A stretch of 64,000 nucleotides of DNA, from NCBI GenBank assembly GCA_964036665.1, contig OZ038533.1:697001-761000 (forward strand), given 5' to 3'. Position 1 is the first letter of the stretch, and each line of letters opens with the position of its first letter. The DNA comes from Gordius sp. MW1. Lineage: Eukaryota > Nematomorpha > Gordioida > Gordea > Gordiidae. Positions 16,179 through 27,315 of this stretch are shown here, piece by piece. A program made the translations under genes and the position numbers. The notes beneath the pieces were generated by a model, which did not search any database, was not told the origin of the DNA, and was given only the letters and a program-made list of their open reading frames with translations.

Positions 16179-16855
16179 ATGCAAGATATAGAGTAAGCTA
16201 ATAAAATAATTATTAAATGCATAATAAATGCTTAAATTAGGCAAGAACAAACAAAAAAGATTATTAGAAGCGTTGAAACGCAAATAATAATTTGGGATGA
16301 TGCCCAAGAACATCACATGAATAAAATAGAAGTAGCAAAAGCCTGGCAAGTAGTGGCCAATGATTGCAGCTTGTCAGGTAATTGATAACAATAAATATAA
16401 TAGTTTTAATAGTGGATCAATGCAAATCCAAATGGAAAACCTTGAGGGATAGTTTTAGAAGAGAGAAGAATAAGATTAAACATGCTAGGTCAGGATCTGG
16501 TGCCCTAACACCAAAATGGCACTACTACAAGGATTTGATATTTCTAGAAAAGGTGTTTGAGGAAACACCAACTTCCAGCTCCTTAGATAATCTATCCATG
16601 TCAATGGAAGATAGCAGCAATAAAGAAAACTGTCATAAAAGAAAGAATTCTATTCTTACAGATCAAATAAACAGGTAGCTTATTTTATAGACTTAATTTA
16701 TTAGGTTAATTACTGTAGAGGAAGAAAAATTAAAGTTAACTATGGATGCAGAGAAGGCTTTTCTGGATTCCTTGTTACCTGACTTTAGGTCTCTAAGTGA
16801 TCCTAATAAATTACTTTTTAAAATTAATGTACTTCAATATTTGAAAATGAATTGA
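16179..16855 (+). CDS. MADF-BESS DNA-binding protein of Harbinger transposon (4 exons)
   Basis: I read exons 16179-16192, 16241-16377, 16413-16674 and 16705-16855, with introns of 48, 35 and 30 nt, all GT/AG. The product is 187 aa. Residues about 10-75 form a MADF (Myb/SANT-like) domain: IIIWDDAQ, then KAWQVVANDC, then CKSKWKTLRDSFRREKNKI. The last 36 residues form a BESS motif (FLDSLLPDFRSLSDPNK). A Ser/Asn-rich linker joins them. In this superfamily the second protein helps carry the transposase to the nucleus and to the element ends. An AATAAA follows at about 16879. The 30-nt last intron is unusually small; the splice is favoured because it alone restores the BESS motif. Alternative: the frame could end at 16678 with intron retention. 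Confidence 0.82.
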
Positions 16856-16983
16856 TATGTTATTTTATATTATATACCAATAAAATATTGTGTTTATTAT
16901 TACAACTCTAAGTGACAACCCTTAAAAGAAATAACAATTTATTAAGAGTACTCATTAAACAATAAAACAAAATTATAATGGTT

Positions 16984-18200
16984 TTAATCCCAAGGTAAAG
17001 AATTACATGTAAAATATTGACAAAATAATTCTCTAATATTCTGAGCACGGTGAGAAGATGGGTTGTTCTCAGGCAATAACTGTTGGGTATTTTCAATTTG
17101 GGCATTGTGTAAATTATAATCATAAGAAGGCAATTCCTTATCTAATAAAATATTATGCAAAATACAAATTGTTTGAATTATTTTTTCAGCCTTTTTAGGC
17201 TTAGTTTTTATTGGTGTATCAAGAATCCCAAATTTTTTAGCCAATATACCAAATGAACATTCCACTGAATTCCTGGCTCTTGACAATCTTCTGTTGTACA
17301 TAACTTTGTCATCATCTAATGAAGAGCTTGGATATGGTTTCATAAGAAACTCTGATAGCTGAAAAGCTTCATCAGCTATCAGAACATATGGGACTTTTAC
17401 AGGAGTATTAGTTAAATAGGTATCAGGTGGTAAAAAATTTCTATTTTCCTGGATCTTTTTATACAGGGAACAGTGTTGCCAAACCCCTCCGTCACTTTGA
17501 CGCCCTAGGGCTCCTACATCAATATAAGTAAATTTATATTTGGCATCTGAGACAGCCATCAATACAATGGAATGATATCCTTTGTAGTTATAGAAACGGC
17601 TTCCTGCTTTTGCTGGTTTGTTAATCCTTATATGCTTTCCATCAACTGCTCCCAAACAATTTGGAAAGTTCCATATCTCCTCATAATCTTTTGCTATCTA
17701 AAGAATAATTTATTTCATATTAAATAATGTATACTTTTTTCCAACTTTCATGATTGGGTATTGGTATGTGAATCTTCATCAAGTTTTTTACAATAGCTTC
17801 AGTAACTTCATCCACTATATAGGCTATTGCACTTCTACTTATCCTAAAAGAAAAGGCTAATTGCCCGAAACACTCCCCCAATATTAAATATCTAAATTGA
17901 AAAGTAAATATAATCTATTCTTATAATATACCTTAAAGTAACCATCAACCTTTCAGCTGGACTTATCCAATCAACTTTATCATTAGAATGATTTATATCT
18001 TCTTCAATATGAGACAAGATATAGTAAAATGTGCTTTGTCTCATCCTTGTGTATTCCCAGAAGAGTTTGTCATCTTTTAAAATATTGTTCATAATATTTT
18101 TAAATTCTCCAAATTCATGTCTTTGATTTTTTTTTCTTCTAGTAGATTTTTTTGATGCATACTCAGTTAGTAAAAGAATTAATATTGATATTGCATCCAT
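16984..18200 (-). CDS. PIF/Harbinger DDE transposase (3 exons)
   Basis: I read exons 18200-17932, 17891-17735 and 17697-16984 on the minus strand, with introns of 40 and 37 nt (GT/AG). The product is 379 aa, a usual length. The N-terminal part has the helix-rich segment with WEYTRMRQSTFYYIL and GECFGQLAFSFRISRSAI. The catalytic domain starts near residue 155: D161 in GAVDGKH, D251 in VLIADEAF and E288 in NSVECSFGIL make the expected DDE triad. GRQSDGGVW and RARNSVECSFG are typical of the family (DDE_Tnp_4). The ORF is free of stops. It converges on the MADF-BESS gene, with 128 bp between the two stop codons. It probably cuts and pastes this element and related MITEs such as 7666-8196. Confidence 0.9.
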
Positions 18201-18276
18201 TTAGTTGAATCGTATATTTAGACACAAAAAATTATGGCGGGCTTGAAGTTGAAGCGTATATTAAGACGGGCCCTAA

Positions 18277-19029
18277 GAGGTAAACAATAATGATCGGGGG
18301 GGGGGGGAGGTAAATAATACAAACATGAACGTGCGGGGAAATTTAACGATTAAATTATATTCATGATGAAGGGGGGAAAATTTAGAAGCAAGAGTGACTT
18401 TGGATCTATTTTTAAAGAAGAAGGGTAATTAAATTAAACTATTAAAACTGCAATTTACCAAAACTGGAATAAAACGGTACGCGGGGGCCGGGGAAGAAAA
18501 ATCCAAATCTGGCCTTATGCCACATTAACTATTAACCCAAAATGTGAAATTTTATATTCTAGGATTTTTTGTTAAATTATTAAAATCTTTAAATCTCTAT
18601 GATATTTTTAATGTGTCTTGGGTCATATAATATGTCCTCAAAACCAATGAAGGTTTAAGTGATTTCTGAAATATAATTATTTACTCAAAGGTGTTTTATA
18701 GTTTCATTTAATAAAAAATTCTTAAAAAAACAAAACAAAGTATAAATATGACAAAATTTGTTTTTCCATTATCAACAATTTTTTCATACCTATGATCATA
18801 ACTATTTAAAAGGAGCAAAATAAGAGTTCATTATTTAATCATTTGTTTTAGTAAATATAAAAAAACTTTGGACTGGAAGGGGCAGATGCCTATCCTCGGT
18901 TATGGCCTTGCCTCTACAAATTATGTGAACAGTTGGTAAGTCTTCAGGCCATGATAAACTTTAATTTATAGTCCTACTTGATTGTTTAATTTTTCTGATG
19001 AAAAATGCTTTAAAGGTTTCGGTTTATCT
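18277..19029. other. AT-rich intergenic DNA with G run
   Basis: Nothing coding is supported. A run of G residues lies at about 18296-18307. Confidence 0.4.
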
Positions 19030-19200
19030 ATTTGCAAATGGGCTCGCTTTTGGTTGTCCCGGAAAACGTCCGTCCAGTCCAACTTGAAATTTTTAAATTA
19101 TTGCCGTGAAAACCTATACGAGTTTTCGATGGCTGTGAACTTATGCTTTTGTAAAAGAGTGTTATTTTGCTTTCGCAAATAGACTATCGAATGACCGCTG
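19030..19200 (+). repeat. Head-type repeat copy without tail
   Basis: Matches the complement of 46185-46335: ATGGGCTCGCTTTTGG, a GTCC-rich stretch, AGTCCAACTTG, ATTGCCGTG, GGCTGTGAACTTATGC and GCTTTCGCAAAT. The open frame spanning it (18982-19182) is incidental. This is the head module of the composite repeat family with a longer unique body. Confidence 0.55.
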
Positions 19201-19631
19201 GTTGGCTTTAATTTTTTGACCTCACCCGAGCCCAAAATCCATTATTGTTGTTGTGCCCCACTCATTACCTTTATACATAAATTTATTTGATCAACTTGTT
19301 TAGGTTGATGCTATATATTGGATGCACTGGCTTAGGGAGGGGGGGGGGTGGTTTTCAAGTTAGAACACCACCCATGATTTCCAATTTATATAATTTTTAT
19401 ATTGTATTTGCACACAAACATTACTGATAATTATAAATTATTTTGGAAGTGTTATTAAGTTTTTCGTTGCTTTTATTTCTATTTTTTTATGTTCAAAATT
19501 TATAATTTTATTCGAAATTTAAATTTTAAATAAATAGCTCCCATCCCATCCAAATTCCGAAATTTTAATATGACACTATATTCCATTTATAACTACTTCC
19601 TTAAAAAAATTAACTTTGCAAAGGAGACAGA

Positions 19632-20460
19632 AAAGATCTTCTTCTTCTTTCTATGACTGTTTGTCACCTAGGCTGGTGGTCAGTCCTTTCAGCATTCGTT
19701 TCCATTTGTTTCTATGTTTACATAAATCTTTCTTTATCTTGTGGACTTTCATATCGTGCCGTATTTTATGAATCCAGGTAAGCTTGGGTCTTCCTCTCCT
19801 TCGTTTTCCTGCGAAATATATTATCTCAATTTTCTTTCCGACGTAGCTATCGTCCCTTCTTTCGACATGGCCATACCATCTTAGTCTATTTGTTAGGAGC
19901 TTTGTCGTAATAGATGTAGTACCCAGAATTCTTCTTATTTCTTCATTTCGCCTATGTTCCTTTTTGCTTACTCCTAGCACCCATCTTAGCATTCTCATCT
20001 CCATGGTCGCAAGACGCTGTTCTTCTCTTTTACGTATAGCCCATGTTTCCGAGCTATACAGGACTGTTGGCTGTATGATGGATTTATACAGTGCGCCTTT
20101 TAGTCTTCTCGGAATGTTTTTGTCACACAGAACGCCTGTCAAGTCCCTCCACTTAAGCCATCCGGAATTTATCCTTGCTTGGATTTCTTTATCCATTTCA
20201 CCATCCGATTGAAGTGTTGATCCTAAATATTTGAAGGAATCCACGCTTGTAAGTTGCCAATCGCCTAAAGTAAGGGATGCGTTTAGCTGGTTTTCATCCG
20301 ATTTAAACTTTGTCTTCATGTATTCTGTTTTCTTTCGATTTACCCTGAGACCACTTTCTTCTATTGCATTTACCCATCTATTTACAGTATTAGCCAATTC
20401 TTGTTCACTTTTGGCACAGAGGATTATATCGTCTGCAAAGATCATTGCCCAAGGAGCGAT
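19632..20460 (-). mobile_element. 5'-truncated RTE-type LINE (C-terminal reverse transcriptase)
   Basis: A clean minus-strand frame encodes the RT from motif C onward: IFADDIILC, VNRKKTEYM, FKYLGSTLQSDGEMDKEI, YSSETWAIRK, LLTNRLRWYGHVERRDD and RRGRPKLTWI. The RT starts abruptly at APWAMIFADD near 20455, so about two thirds of the element is missing at the 5' side. The 3' end carries a short GAA-type tail (AGAAGAAGAAGAT on minus, near 19633), which RTE-clade elements often have. The frame is unbroken over about 265 codons, so the copy is fairly young. Its closest relative here is the copy at 55590-58720. Confidence 0.85.
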
Positions 20461-20474
20461 GACAAACACGAACA

Positions 20475-20870
20475 ATCAGTGATCAGGTTTACTATTTGTT
20501 CAATTCAAACTCACTCTAGATTCTAGAATTTAGTTTAGAAATGATAGTACTAATTCAGTAAGAGAAGAAGAGAAAGAGGTTAACCAAACACTAAAGATTA
20601 GAGATCAGGGTGATAAATAAATTATATAAACTAAATATAGATTTTAGAATCTAGTTTTTTAGAAAATGATTGTACTAATTTTGGAAGAATATAAGAAAAA
20701 GGGGATAATCAAACACTAACAATCAGTGATTAGGATAATTTACTATTTGTTCAAACTCACTCTAGATTCTAGAATTTAGTTTTTTCAAAAATGATAGTAG
20801 TATTAATTCTGTAAGAGGACAAGAAGAAGAGGAAAATGATAATCAAACACTAACAATTATAAGTTTAGTT
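20475..20870 (+). repeat. Tandem repeat, about 125-bp unit, three copies
   Basis: Units share CTCTAGATTCTAGAATTTAG, ATGATAGTA, ATTCAGTAAGAG or similar, and AATCAAACACTAACAAT. The copies are near 20505, 20635 and 20757. The array abuts the 5' truncation point of the RTE fragment. Confidence 0.65.
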
Positions 20871-21273
20871 ATTGTTTGTGAAGGAAAATTCTTTATATAA
20901 CTTACTATAAATCTAATTATTTTTCTAGATACTGCCAGTGCGAAGCATAAAATAGATAATAGTAAGGATAACATTCAAAAAATATTCAATACAATATTTT
21001 TTTTAATATCTTATGTTTTCTTTATTGAATAATTCTTTGTTTTTTTATTTTTTTAATAAATATTTTTTAAGTATATATTTTTTGTTATAAATTATGATTT
21101 ATATGCTTATTATATTACAATTTTAATTCTTATTTTTTAAATTGTTACAGAGTTTATTAAATAATAATAAAAAATTTGCTACTACATTTGTAATATATAA
21201 AAACTTTTTTGTAGAAGGTATAACAACAATAATAAGACTAAAATATATTTGACAAATACGTGCACAATTTATA

Positions 21274-21880
21274 GGCAATACATATGTTAATAAAATTTAA
21301 TAATATACTCAAATTACTTTGATTGTGTTATATTTGACAAGAATTACAAGTTGTATATAAATTCCTTTATCTAATTTTAATTATAATAAGAATTATTATG
21401 AAATACATTGTTAATATACTCAAATTACTTTGATTGTGTTATGTTTGACTAGAATCACAAGTTATATATAAGTTCCTCTAATTTAAATAATAAGTATTAT
21501 TATGAAATACATATGTTAATAAAATTTGATAATATACTCAAATTACTTTGATTGTGTTACGTTTGACTAGAATCACTAGTTGTACATAAGTTCCTTGATC
21601 TAATTTAAATTATAATATGAATTAATATGAAATACATATGTTAATTAAATTTGATAATATACTTAAATTCCTTTGATTGTGCTTTTGACTAGAATCACAA
21701 GTTATATATAAGTCCCTTGAGCTAATTTAAATTATAATAAGAATTATTATGAAATACATATGTTAATAAAACCCATAAATTGCATAGCAATTAATTTGAT
21801 AATATACTCAAATTACTTTGATTGTGCTTTTGACTTGAATCACAAGTTTATATATAAGTTCCTTGATCTAATTTATAATT
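21274..21880 (+). repeat. Tandem repeat, about 115-140-bp unit, five copies
   Basis: Units share AATATACTCAAATTACTTTG, TTGACTAGAATCACAAGTT, AAGTTCCTTGATCTAATTT and ATTATTATGAAATACATATG. The units are close in sequence, so the expansion is recent. Within the last spacer is a piece of the head motif, CCATAAATTGCATAGCAATT (about 21773-21792). Confidence 0.8.
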
Positions 21881-22839
21881 TAGATAATTATGCATAGTAA
21901 TTACTTGAAATATTTTGAAAGTCTTGTGTCGTCATTTTAGTGTCTTCAAAAACAACAACTAATTTTGTGCCAAAAGTAACCTATTGTGCTTTTAGGAAGA
22001 TCACGTGATATGGCATATAGAGCGTTATTATGCCATATTAACCAAAAGGAATGTTCAATTGAGCGTCGTCGTTTTTTAAATGTCGACGTTTCAATTACAC
22101 CGGTTTATCCTACTACTCTAGCCAATTCAAACTGACGCTTAAAGTGGGTTGGGCAACCTTGTTTTGCATGATTTTTTCATTTATTATTTTTTAAATTCTG
22201 ATTTATAAATATGTGATCATCACACTTGGCAAATGGCATAAGGTTGTAACAAAAAAGACGCCAAGGATTGTTATAGTTCTTCTTCAAAGGAACTAGTTTC
22301 CCTACAGCTTCTTTCAAAAAGTAATTATACATAAGCAATTTAAAAACGGTTCCTACTATTAACTCAAAGAAACAAGTTTTAAATCGAATTCTTCACCTAA
22401 ATTCTTGAACAATTTATATAAAAACACTTTTTTCTACGAAGCAATTTTTTTAAGTAATAAAAATAATGTGAATTTCATAAAAAATTTTTAAATTTGATTT
22501 ACTAAGCATGATTTATAATTTTAAATAGGCTATTAGGAGGCGCTGGATAAAGGTGTAAATTATAAATTAATAAATAATATTATATGATTAAAAAATGCTC
22601 AAATATTTCAAAGGAACGATCATTAGCGTTAAATATATGAGGACGTTTTCATATTTTTTTTAGATTAGATAAAAACGAAGTGATGTTAATATGCTTAAAT
22701 GCTGCAACCGTAACTTATTTTTTGTAGCAATTTTATAATATTCCCGCGTGCTCTGCATGTATCTTAGTAACTAAATAAAATATAAAACTAAAAATAGCAT
22801 TGCTTGATAAATATAAATACACTAATGATGCAAGGCAAC

Positions 22840-24845
22840 TAATGCTCTTGTTGGTAGAGCTGTTAAAGTTCATCTTAGATATGAACTAGTTCAAGTTCAT
22901 AGTTCAATTTATAAAAAATTAGTTCAAGTTCAGAATTTTTTTCAAAAGTAACTAGTTCAAGTTCAAGTTCATTTTGAAAAAAAACGAACTAGTTCAGTTC
23001 TTAGTTCAAGTTTTACAAAATGAACTATTAGTTCAAGTTCAGTTCATTTTTTTTAATATTATAGAATTTTAATCCGATCCAAGGGGTCTTTGAAAAACGT
23101 TTATCTGATCCAAAATCAGTTTTTTAAATCTAGGTCCAATCCGAAATTTAAAAATTCTATGAAACAAATTTTTATTGATGATTGACGTTAATTATAATAC
23201 TTATTATTGTTTTATATTTGAAATAGTCCATTATAAAATCTAATTTAATAAACATTTTCATATATTAACATGCTTTTTTATATAAACTAAATCAGCTTTA
23301 TAATTTTGAAAAACAATCCAATGTGTAACTTTTATATTTCATTTCAAACAATATTATCTATATAATTACAATTGATAATAGAAATCGGGGGGAAGAAGAT
23401 GGGAATTGGACTTGAATAAAATATTATTTTCAAAATGATCATTTAATAAACATGAACTTATATAATAGGGTTGGCAGGTGCATTCAACAAAATTTTCTTT
23501 ATAGAAATTCTAATTAAAAACACGATATATACTTTATTAGAAAAATAATATTTAACGGCAAAGTAGTTAGAAATGGGAGGCAATTTTTTGATATATAAAA
23601 TGGGACCTTTAACATTAAAATTATCGTATCCGGAAATACGAGGATATCTTCCCCCCCCATGTTCTTTTATACAAAGAAACGCCGCCGCTCACTGTACGTG
23701 GTACGTATGTTACTTTTTCTTTCCCCCATGCCCCCTGACACTTCATTGATTGTAACATCTGTGTACTGAATATAGACATAGTACTGTTCCTTTACATTTA
23801 ATTTTATTTACGTGCGTGTTAATCCCCCCCACGCGCTTATACTTATTTGTTATTTATCCCCCCTATATTAATTGCATGCGTCATAGAATTCGATATACGT
23901 GTGTTATCATTTTGATAATTTTGATATCCATTGAAAATTAGATTATTATAATTTTTCTACGTAGTGTTGATGAAATAAAATACATAGACATGTGAGGTGT
24001 AGAAATAATTCTATACCATTACCGGGGAAAAGTTTTCCCCGGCCCAATATCTCCCAATCCAATATATTTCCCCCATATATCTATCCTTTTTCAAATCGTT
24101 TTTATTCATATCTTCCTTTCTAAGGATATGAAAAAGATCATAGTTTAATTTTGAATATAATGATTTTTGTTATATGTGTATTTATATTTGACACAGTGAA
24201 TTCGATATGTTATAATTCGCTAAAACTAAAAAAATTTATATTCTATACTTTAGGCTTATTTATGTCCTTTTTTCATATTACACTTTCAATTTTAATTTAA
24301 TAATCGGTTCATATCTTTATATTGTCAATGACATGTCGCACTAAATCTTTATCAAGTTAGTGTATTAAAATTTTTGAAAATAGTTTGCCGTTTTTGATTT
24401 TTCACTTATTTTATAATTTTATAACATCAAGAGAAATTTCTATTTAGTATAACATTTTTTTAAAAAGCCTAGACAAGTCGAGAAATCTCGTCGAGACCGA
24501 GATTTTTTTAGACCGAGGCGAAATTCTCAGAATCGCTCCCGAGACGGGACGAGATTTTGCTTTCGAGACCGAGATGAGACGAGATTGAAACACTAAAAAC
24601 AATCAAACTCGGCTTATAAAATCATTTTAAATAATAATTTTTGTGATGAACTAGTTCATTTATATTGCAAAGTTCTCAGAATATTAAAGAAAGAACTAGT
24701 TCAAGTTCATAGTTCAACTTTAAAAACATAAACTAGTTCAAGTTCATAGTTCAATTTTTGGAAAGGTAACTAGTTCAGTTGGAAGTTCAGAAAAAAGTGA
24801 ACTAGTTCAATGAACTAGTTCAATAAACTAGTTCTCTCTACTTGG
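22840..24845. mobile_element. Putative hAT-like element with GAACTAGTTC subterminal arrays
   Basis: Both edges carry many copies of the palindrome GAACTAGTTC and of AGTTCAAGTTC (22880-23060 and 24640-24840), in the mirrored arrangement expected of subterminal transposase sites. Outer tips may be TAGAG...CTCTA. The flanks share only CTTG, so a target duplication is not shown. No transposase frame is visible. The interior holds AT-rich DNA and a second block of CGAGACCGAGAT-like repeats near 24480-24590, which may be a nested element. Confidence 0.45.
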
Positions 24846-25149
24846 CCAGGAAATATAAACTAGACGTGGTATGTATCTCCCTTTAGGAATTGATGCATAT
24901 CCCGATCATTAACTTATTCACGCTGGGTCTTCAGGGGTTTCCACACGAGTGAGGGCGTCATTTTGGGTTAGCGATGGAATCTTAATTCTCAATTTAAAAG
25001 TAGGTGTAAGCACAGTTTCAATTATAAATGTTTACGTACGAACTTCATCATATAAATTACACTTACAGATAAGAATTTTTTGGTGATATCATAATGACAA
25101 TATCTTGACTTCAAGACTAAGAGATCTGTATGGGGTGATGATCTATAAA
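24846..25149. other. Intergenic DNA, nothing recognised
   Basis: No supported feature; it lies downstream of the LINE fragment that follows. Confidence 0.35.
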
Positions 25150-26180
25150 GAAAATTTGGGTCGTATGGGCGGCTGCTTCACAACCTCCCCAGACTCCGAA
25201 ACCTAATTGATTGGGGAGAAGGGAACATGCCAAAGAGGCGCGAATTTTAATTGTGATAAATTTGGAAGCTATTCTGCCTAAAATGACACTTTAGCGATGG
25301 GACGAATTGAGCCGTCAGGTTTATTGAAGGCCAACAGCTTTACTCCAAAAAGAAGTTGGGATATTTCTGGAGAGAAGTAGCCCCTTATTATAATGTTGCA
25401 GAGATGTGTTAAATTTGCGAGTAAGCTTTGTGAACCGCCTATATAGGGCTTAATTAGGTCTTGCAGAAAAATGGGGCGGATTTTATCTAGACCTGCTGCT
25501 GAATCTTTTTTAAAAGAATTTATTGCGTTTGAAACTTCTAAAATAGTTCGATAATGGGGGTTGGTGGAGTTTCCTTCAGTGAGGGGGTTAAAGCTTCACT
25601 CTCGGGGTGTTTAGCGAGGAGGAGATCGTATATAGCGTCGGTAGGAGGTGCAAAATCGGAAGAACCCAGAATACGGAGAGCTGAGTTAATTTCCAAGGCA
25701 TTAATTTTGTTTGCTAATGTCTTAGCTCTTACCAGTTAAGGTTTAGGCTTATGTGACTCTTAGAGCAGAGGGGGCTTATTTGAGTCAAAACTTTGGATTG
25801 CTCTTTTAACGATCTTTGATAATTGGACGATTTTAAGTTGTGGTAGATAAGGTATGAAACCATATGGTGAAAAGATTTCTCCACTCTCCTAGATTGTCAG
25901 GGTTTTTGTTGATAGCTATGAGGATTCTATTAAGAAGGGCGCAGAATGCTTTTCTTGCTCCCCTAGAAATCCTATTGAATGTGTTAAGGTTTAAGAGGGA
26001 AATGAAATATTTTGCCCAAGTACCGATTGGAGGATGGTTAATATCTACACATGGTGGTGTCCAACAGTTAGATTGTCATGGAAAAACTGTTAGGGGGGTA
26101 GTTGGGGGTGTTGTGGGGTTAAGTAAATGGAAGGTATTTGATGCTGGGCAACGGTTGTTTTGGGGGCCATAGACAACAGA
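25150..26180 (-). mobile_element. RLE-type LINE fragment, copy 2 (N-terminal to early RT)
   Basis: Reading the minus strand from 26180 down gives FNRISRGARKAFCALLNRIL and NPDNLGEWRNLF, then AKTLANKINALEINSALRIL and LLLAKHPESEALTPSLKE, then DSAAGLDKIRPIFLQDLI, and finally LLPNQLGFGVWGGCEAA at about 25230-25175. These line up with the upstream region and RT motifs 0-2 of the copies at 47.4-50.2 and 51.1-53.3 kb. The catalytic RT motifs and the C-terminus are missing. Several frame changes show it is dead and older than the other large copies. Confidence 0.75.
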
Positions 26181-26984
26181 CTTTCCAAGATTTGTTATTA
26201 CAATTAGCTTATGACAGGCTGGACATGGTGAGGTTGTCATGTTTAAAAAGACAAAAAATATGGTCCCTTAAGGCTTCTTTTAAACTCTTGTTTTTTTTAA
26301 GTATTTGTCTATTTTTCTCATAGTTCAGAGAAGGTTTATGAATTTTTGGCTTGGTAATTGGCATTTAAAGTTAAAGGTAAGATATTCAGATTGCACAGCT
26401 CTTATTAAAAAGTAAAGAGAGATTGTATTTAGTTATATATGGAAATGAGTGCCAAATTTTGGTAATGTATTGAAGATATTTAATTTCATTGTTATGTACA
26501 TTAGTTTATGCTTAAAAATGTGTTGAAAAAAAACCCTAAATGTTAAACAAATAACGACAAAAGTTATATCAATATGTATATTGGTGAGATGCTGTGAAGA
26601 GTTTCTAGGTAGGTAAGTAAATGATTCATTATTTGTTTTTTTATAGTAAAGATGGGGTTTAGAGATGGAATAGTCATCCTTTAAGGAATATACTCTTGTA
26701 TGAATATGATGCAAGGCAAATAGGAATAGTAAATATGATTAGTTTTGATATGTTGTGGAGATGGAATAGATATATATTGGCTTCTTTGCTTTTCCACCAT
26801 TTTAAATTTTTTAGCATTTAACCTTTTTAATTTAATCTTTTCATTTAAATCCTTAGGCAGTATTTTTGAATTAACTACTTTGGTTGAAATTTTAACTTCT
26901 TTTTTGCCCCAAATCACTTTTTAGCACCCTGCCGAATATAAGTTTTTTTTATTTTTAAGGGTTTTTGTAGTTAAATTTTTTTGT
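26181..26984. other. AT-rich DNA, nothing recognised
   Basis: Two overlapping minus-strand open frames (26433-26917) are lysine- and isoleucine-rich without a recognisable domain or splice context, so I do not call a gene. Confidence 0.35.
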
Positions 26985-27060
26985 CCTCCCCATGGCTTGA
27001 CCAGCTCAGCCCCCCCCCCCCCCCCCCCCCCAAGGCAAAAAAGCTAGCGACGCCACTGAT
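26985..27060 (-). repeat. Fragment of C-rich repeat with long C run
   Basis: CCCCATGGCTTGACCAGCTC, a run of about 22 C residues, then AAGCTAGCGACGCCACTGAT. It may be an end of the G-rich MITE family in reverse, but it is too short to be sure. Confidence 0.3.
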
Positions 27061-27315
27061 AATGAGTATGAGTCAATATATATCCCATGGTTTATACATA
27101 TGGTTCAATTTTTAATCTATTTTTTTAAATATTAAATTTATAATCAACAAAGCTTGCCCGAAGATAATTTTATCTAGGATTCAGGATCATTAGGGGATGA
27201 GATCCTTAAAAAAATCGACCTTATAACATGGACGCGCTTCTCATGCCAGACTTTACAGATGATGAGGGTAAGTCTGTTCACTCTTTTCATCAGCGTAAGT
27301 GTTATGAGGCGTGCC

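Larger units (their letters stand above)
16047..18273. mobile_element. Apparently intact autonomous PIF/Harbinger transposon
   Basis: The element is 2227 bp and flanked by TAA at 16044-16046 and 18274-18276, the usual Harbinger target duplication. The tips are GGGTGCGTCTTAAAATA on the left and, read inward, GGGCCCGTCTTAATATA on the right. A 19-bp inverted pair, CGTCTTAATATACGCTTCA, lies at 16113-16131 and, as complement, at 18250-18268, so the left end has an extra subterminal copy. It carries two convergent genes, a MADF-BESS protein on plus and a DDE transposase on minus. This two-gene content is standard for the superfamily. Both genes read without a break once mini-introns are removed, which suggests recent activity. 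Confidence 0.9.

Noticed and set aside
21274-21880. CRISPR-like repeat array
   Set aside because: Units are adjacent and of 115-140 bp without unique spacers, and the DNA is eukaryotic.
22840-24845. 8-bp target duplication CTTGTTGG / CTTGGCCA
   Set aside because: Only the first four bases and little else agree, so I do not count it as evidence.
26433-26917. Minus-strand frames of 93 and 78 codons
   Set aside because: Lys/Ile-rich AT composition with no domain, no conserved splice context and no relation to the neighbouring LINE.
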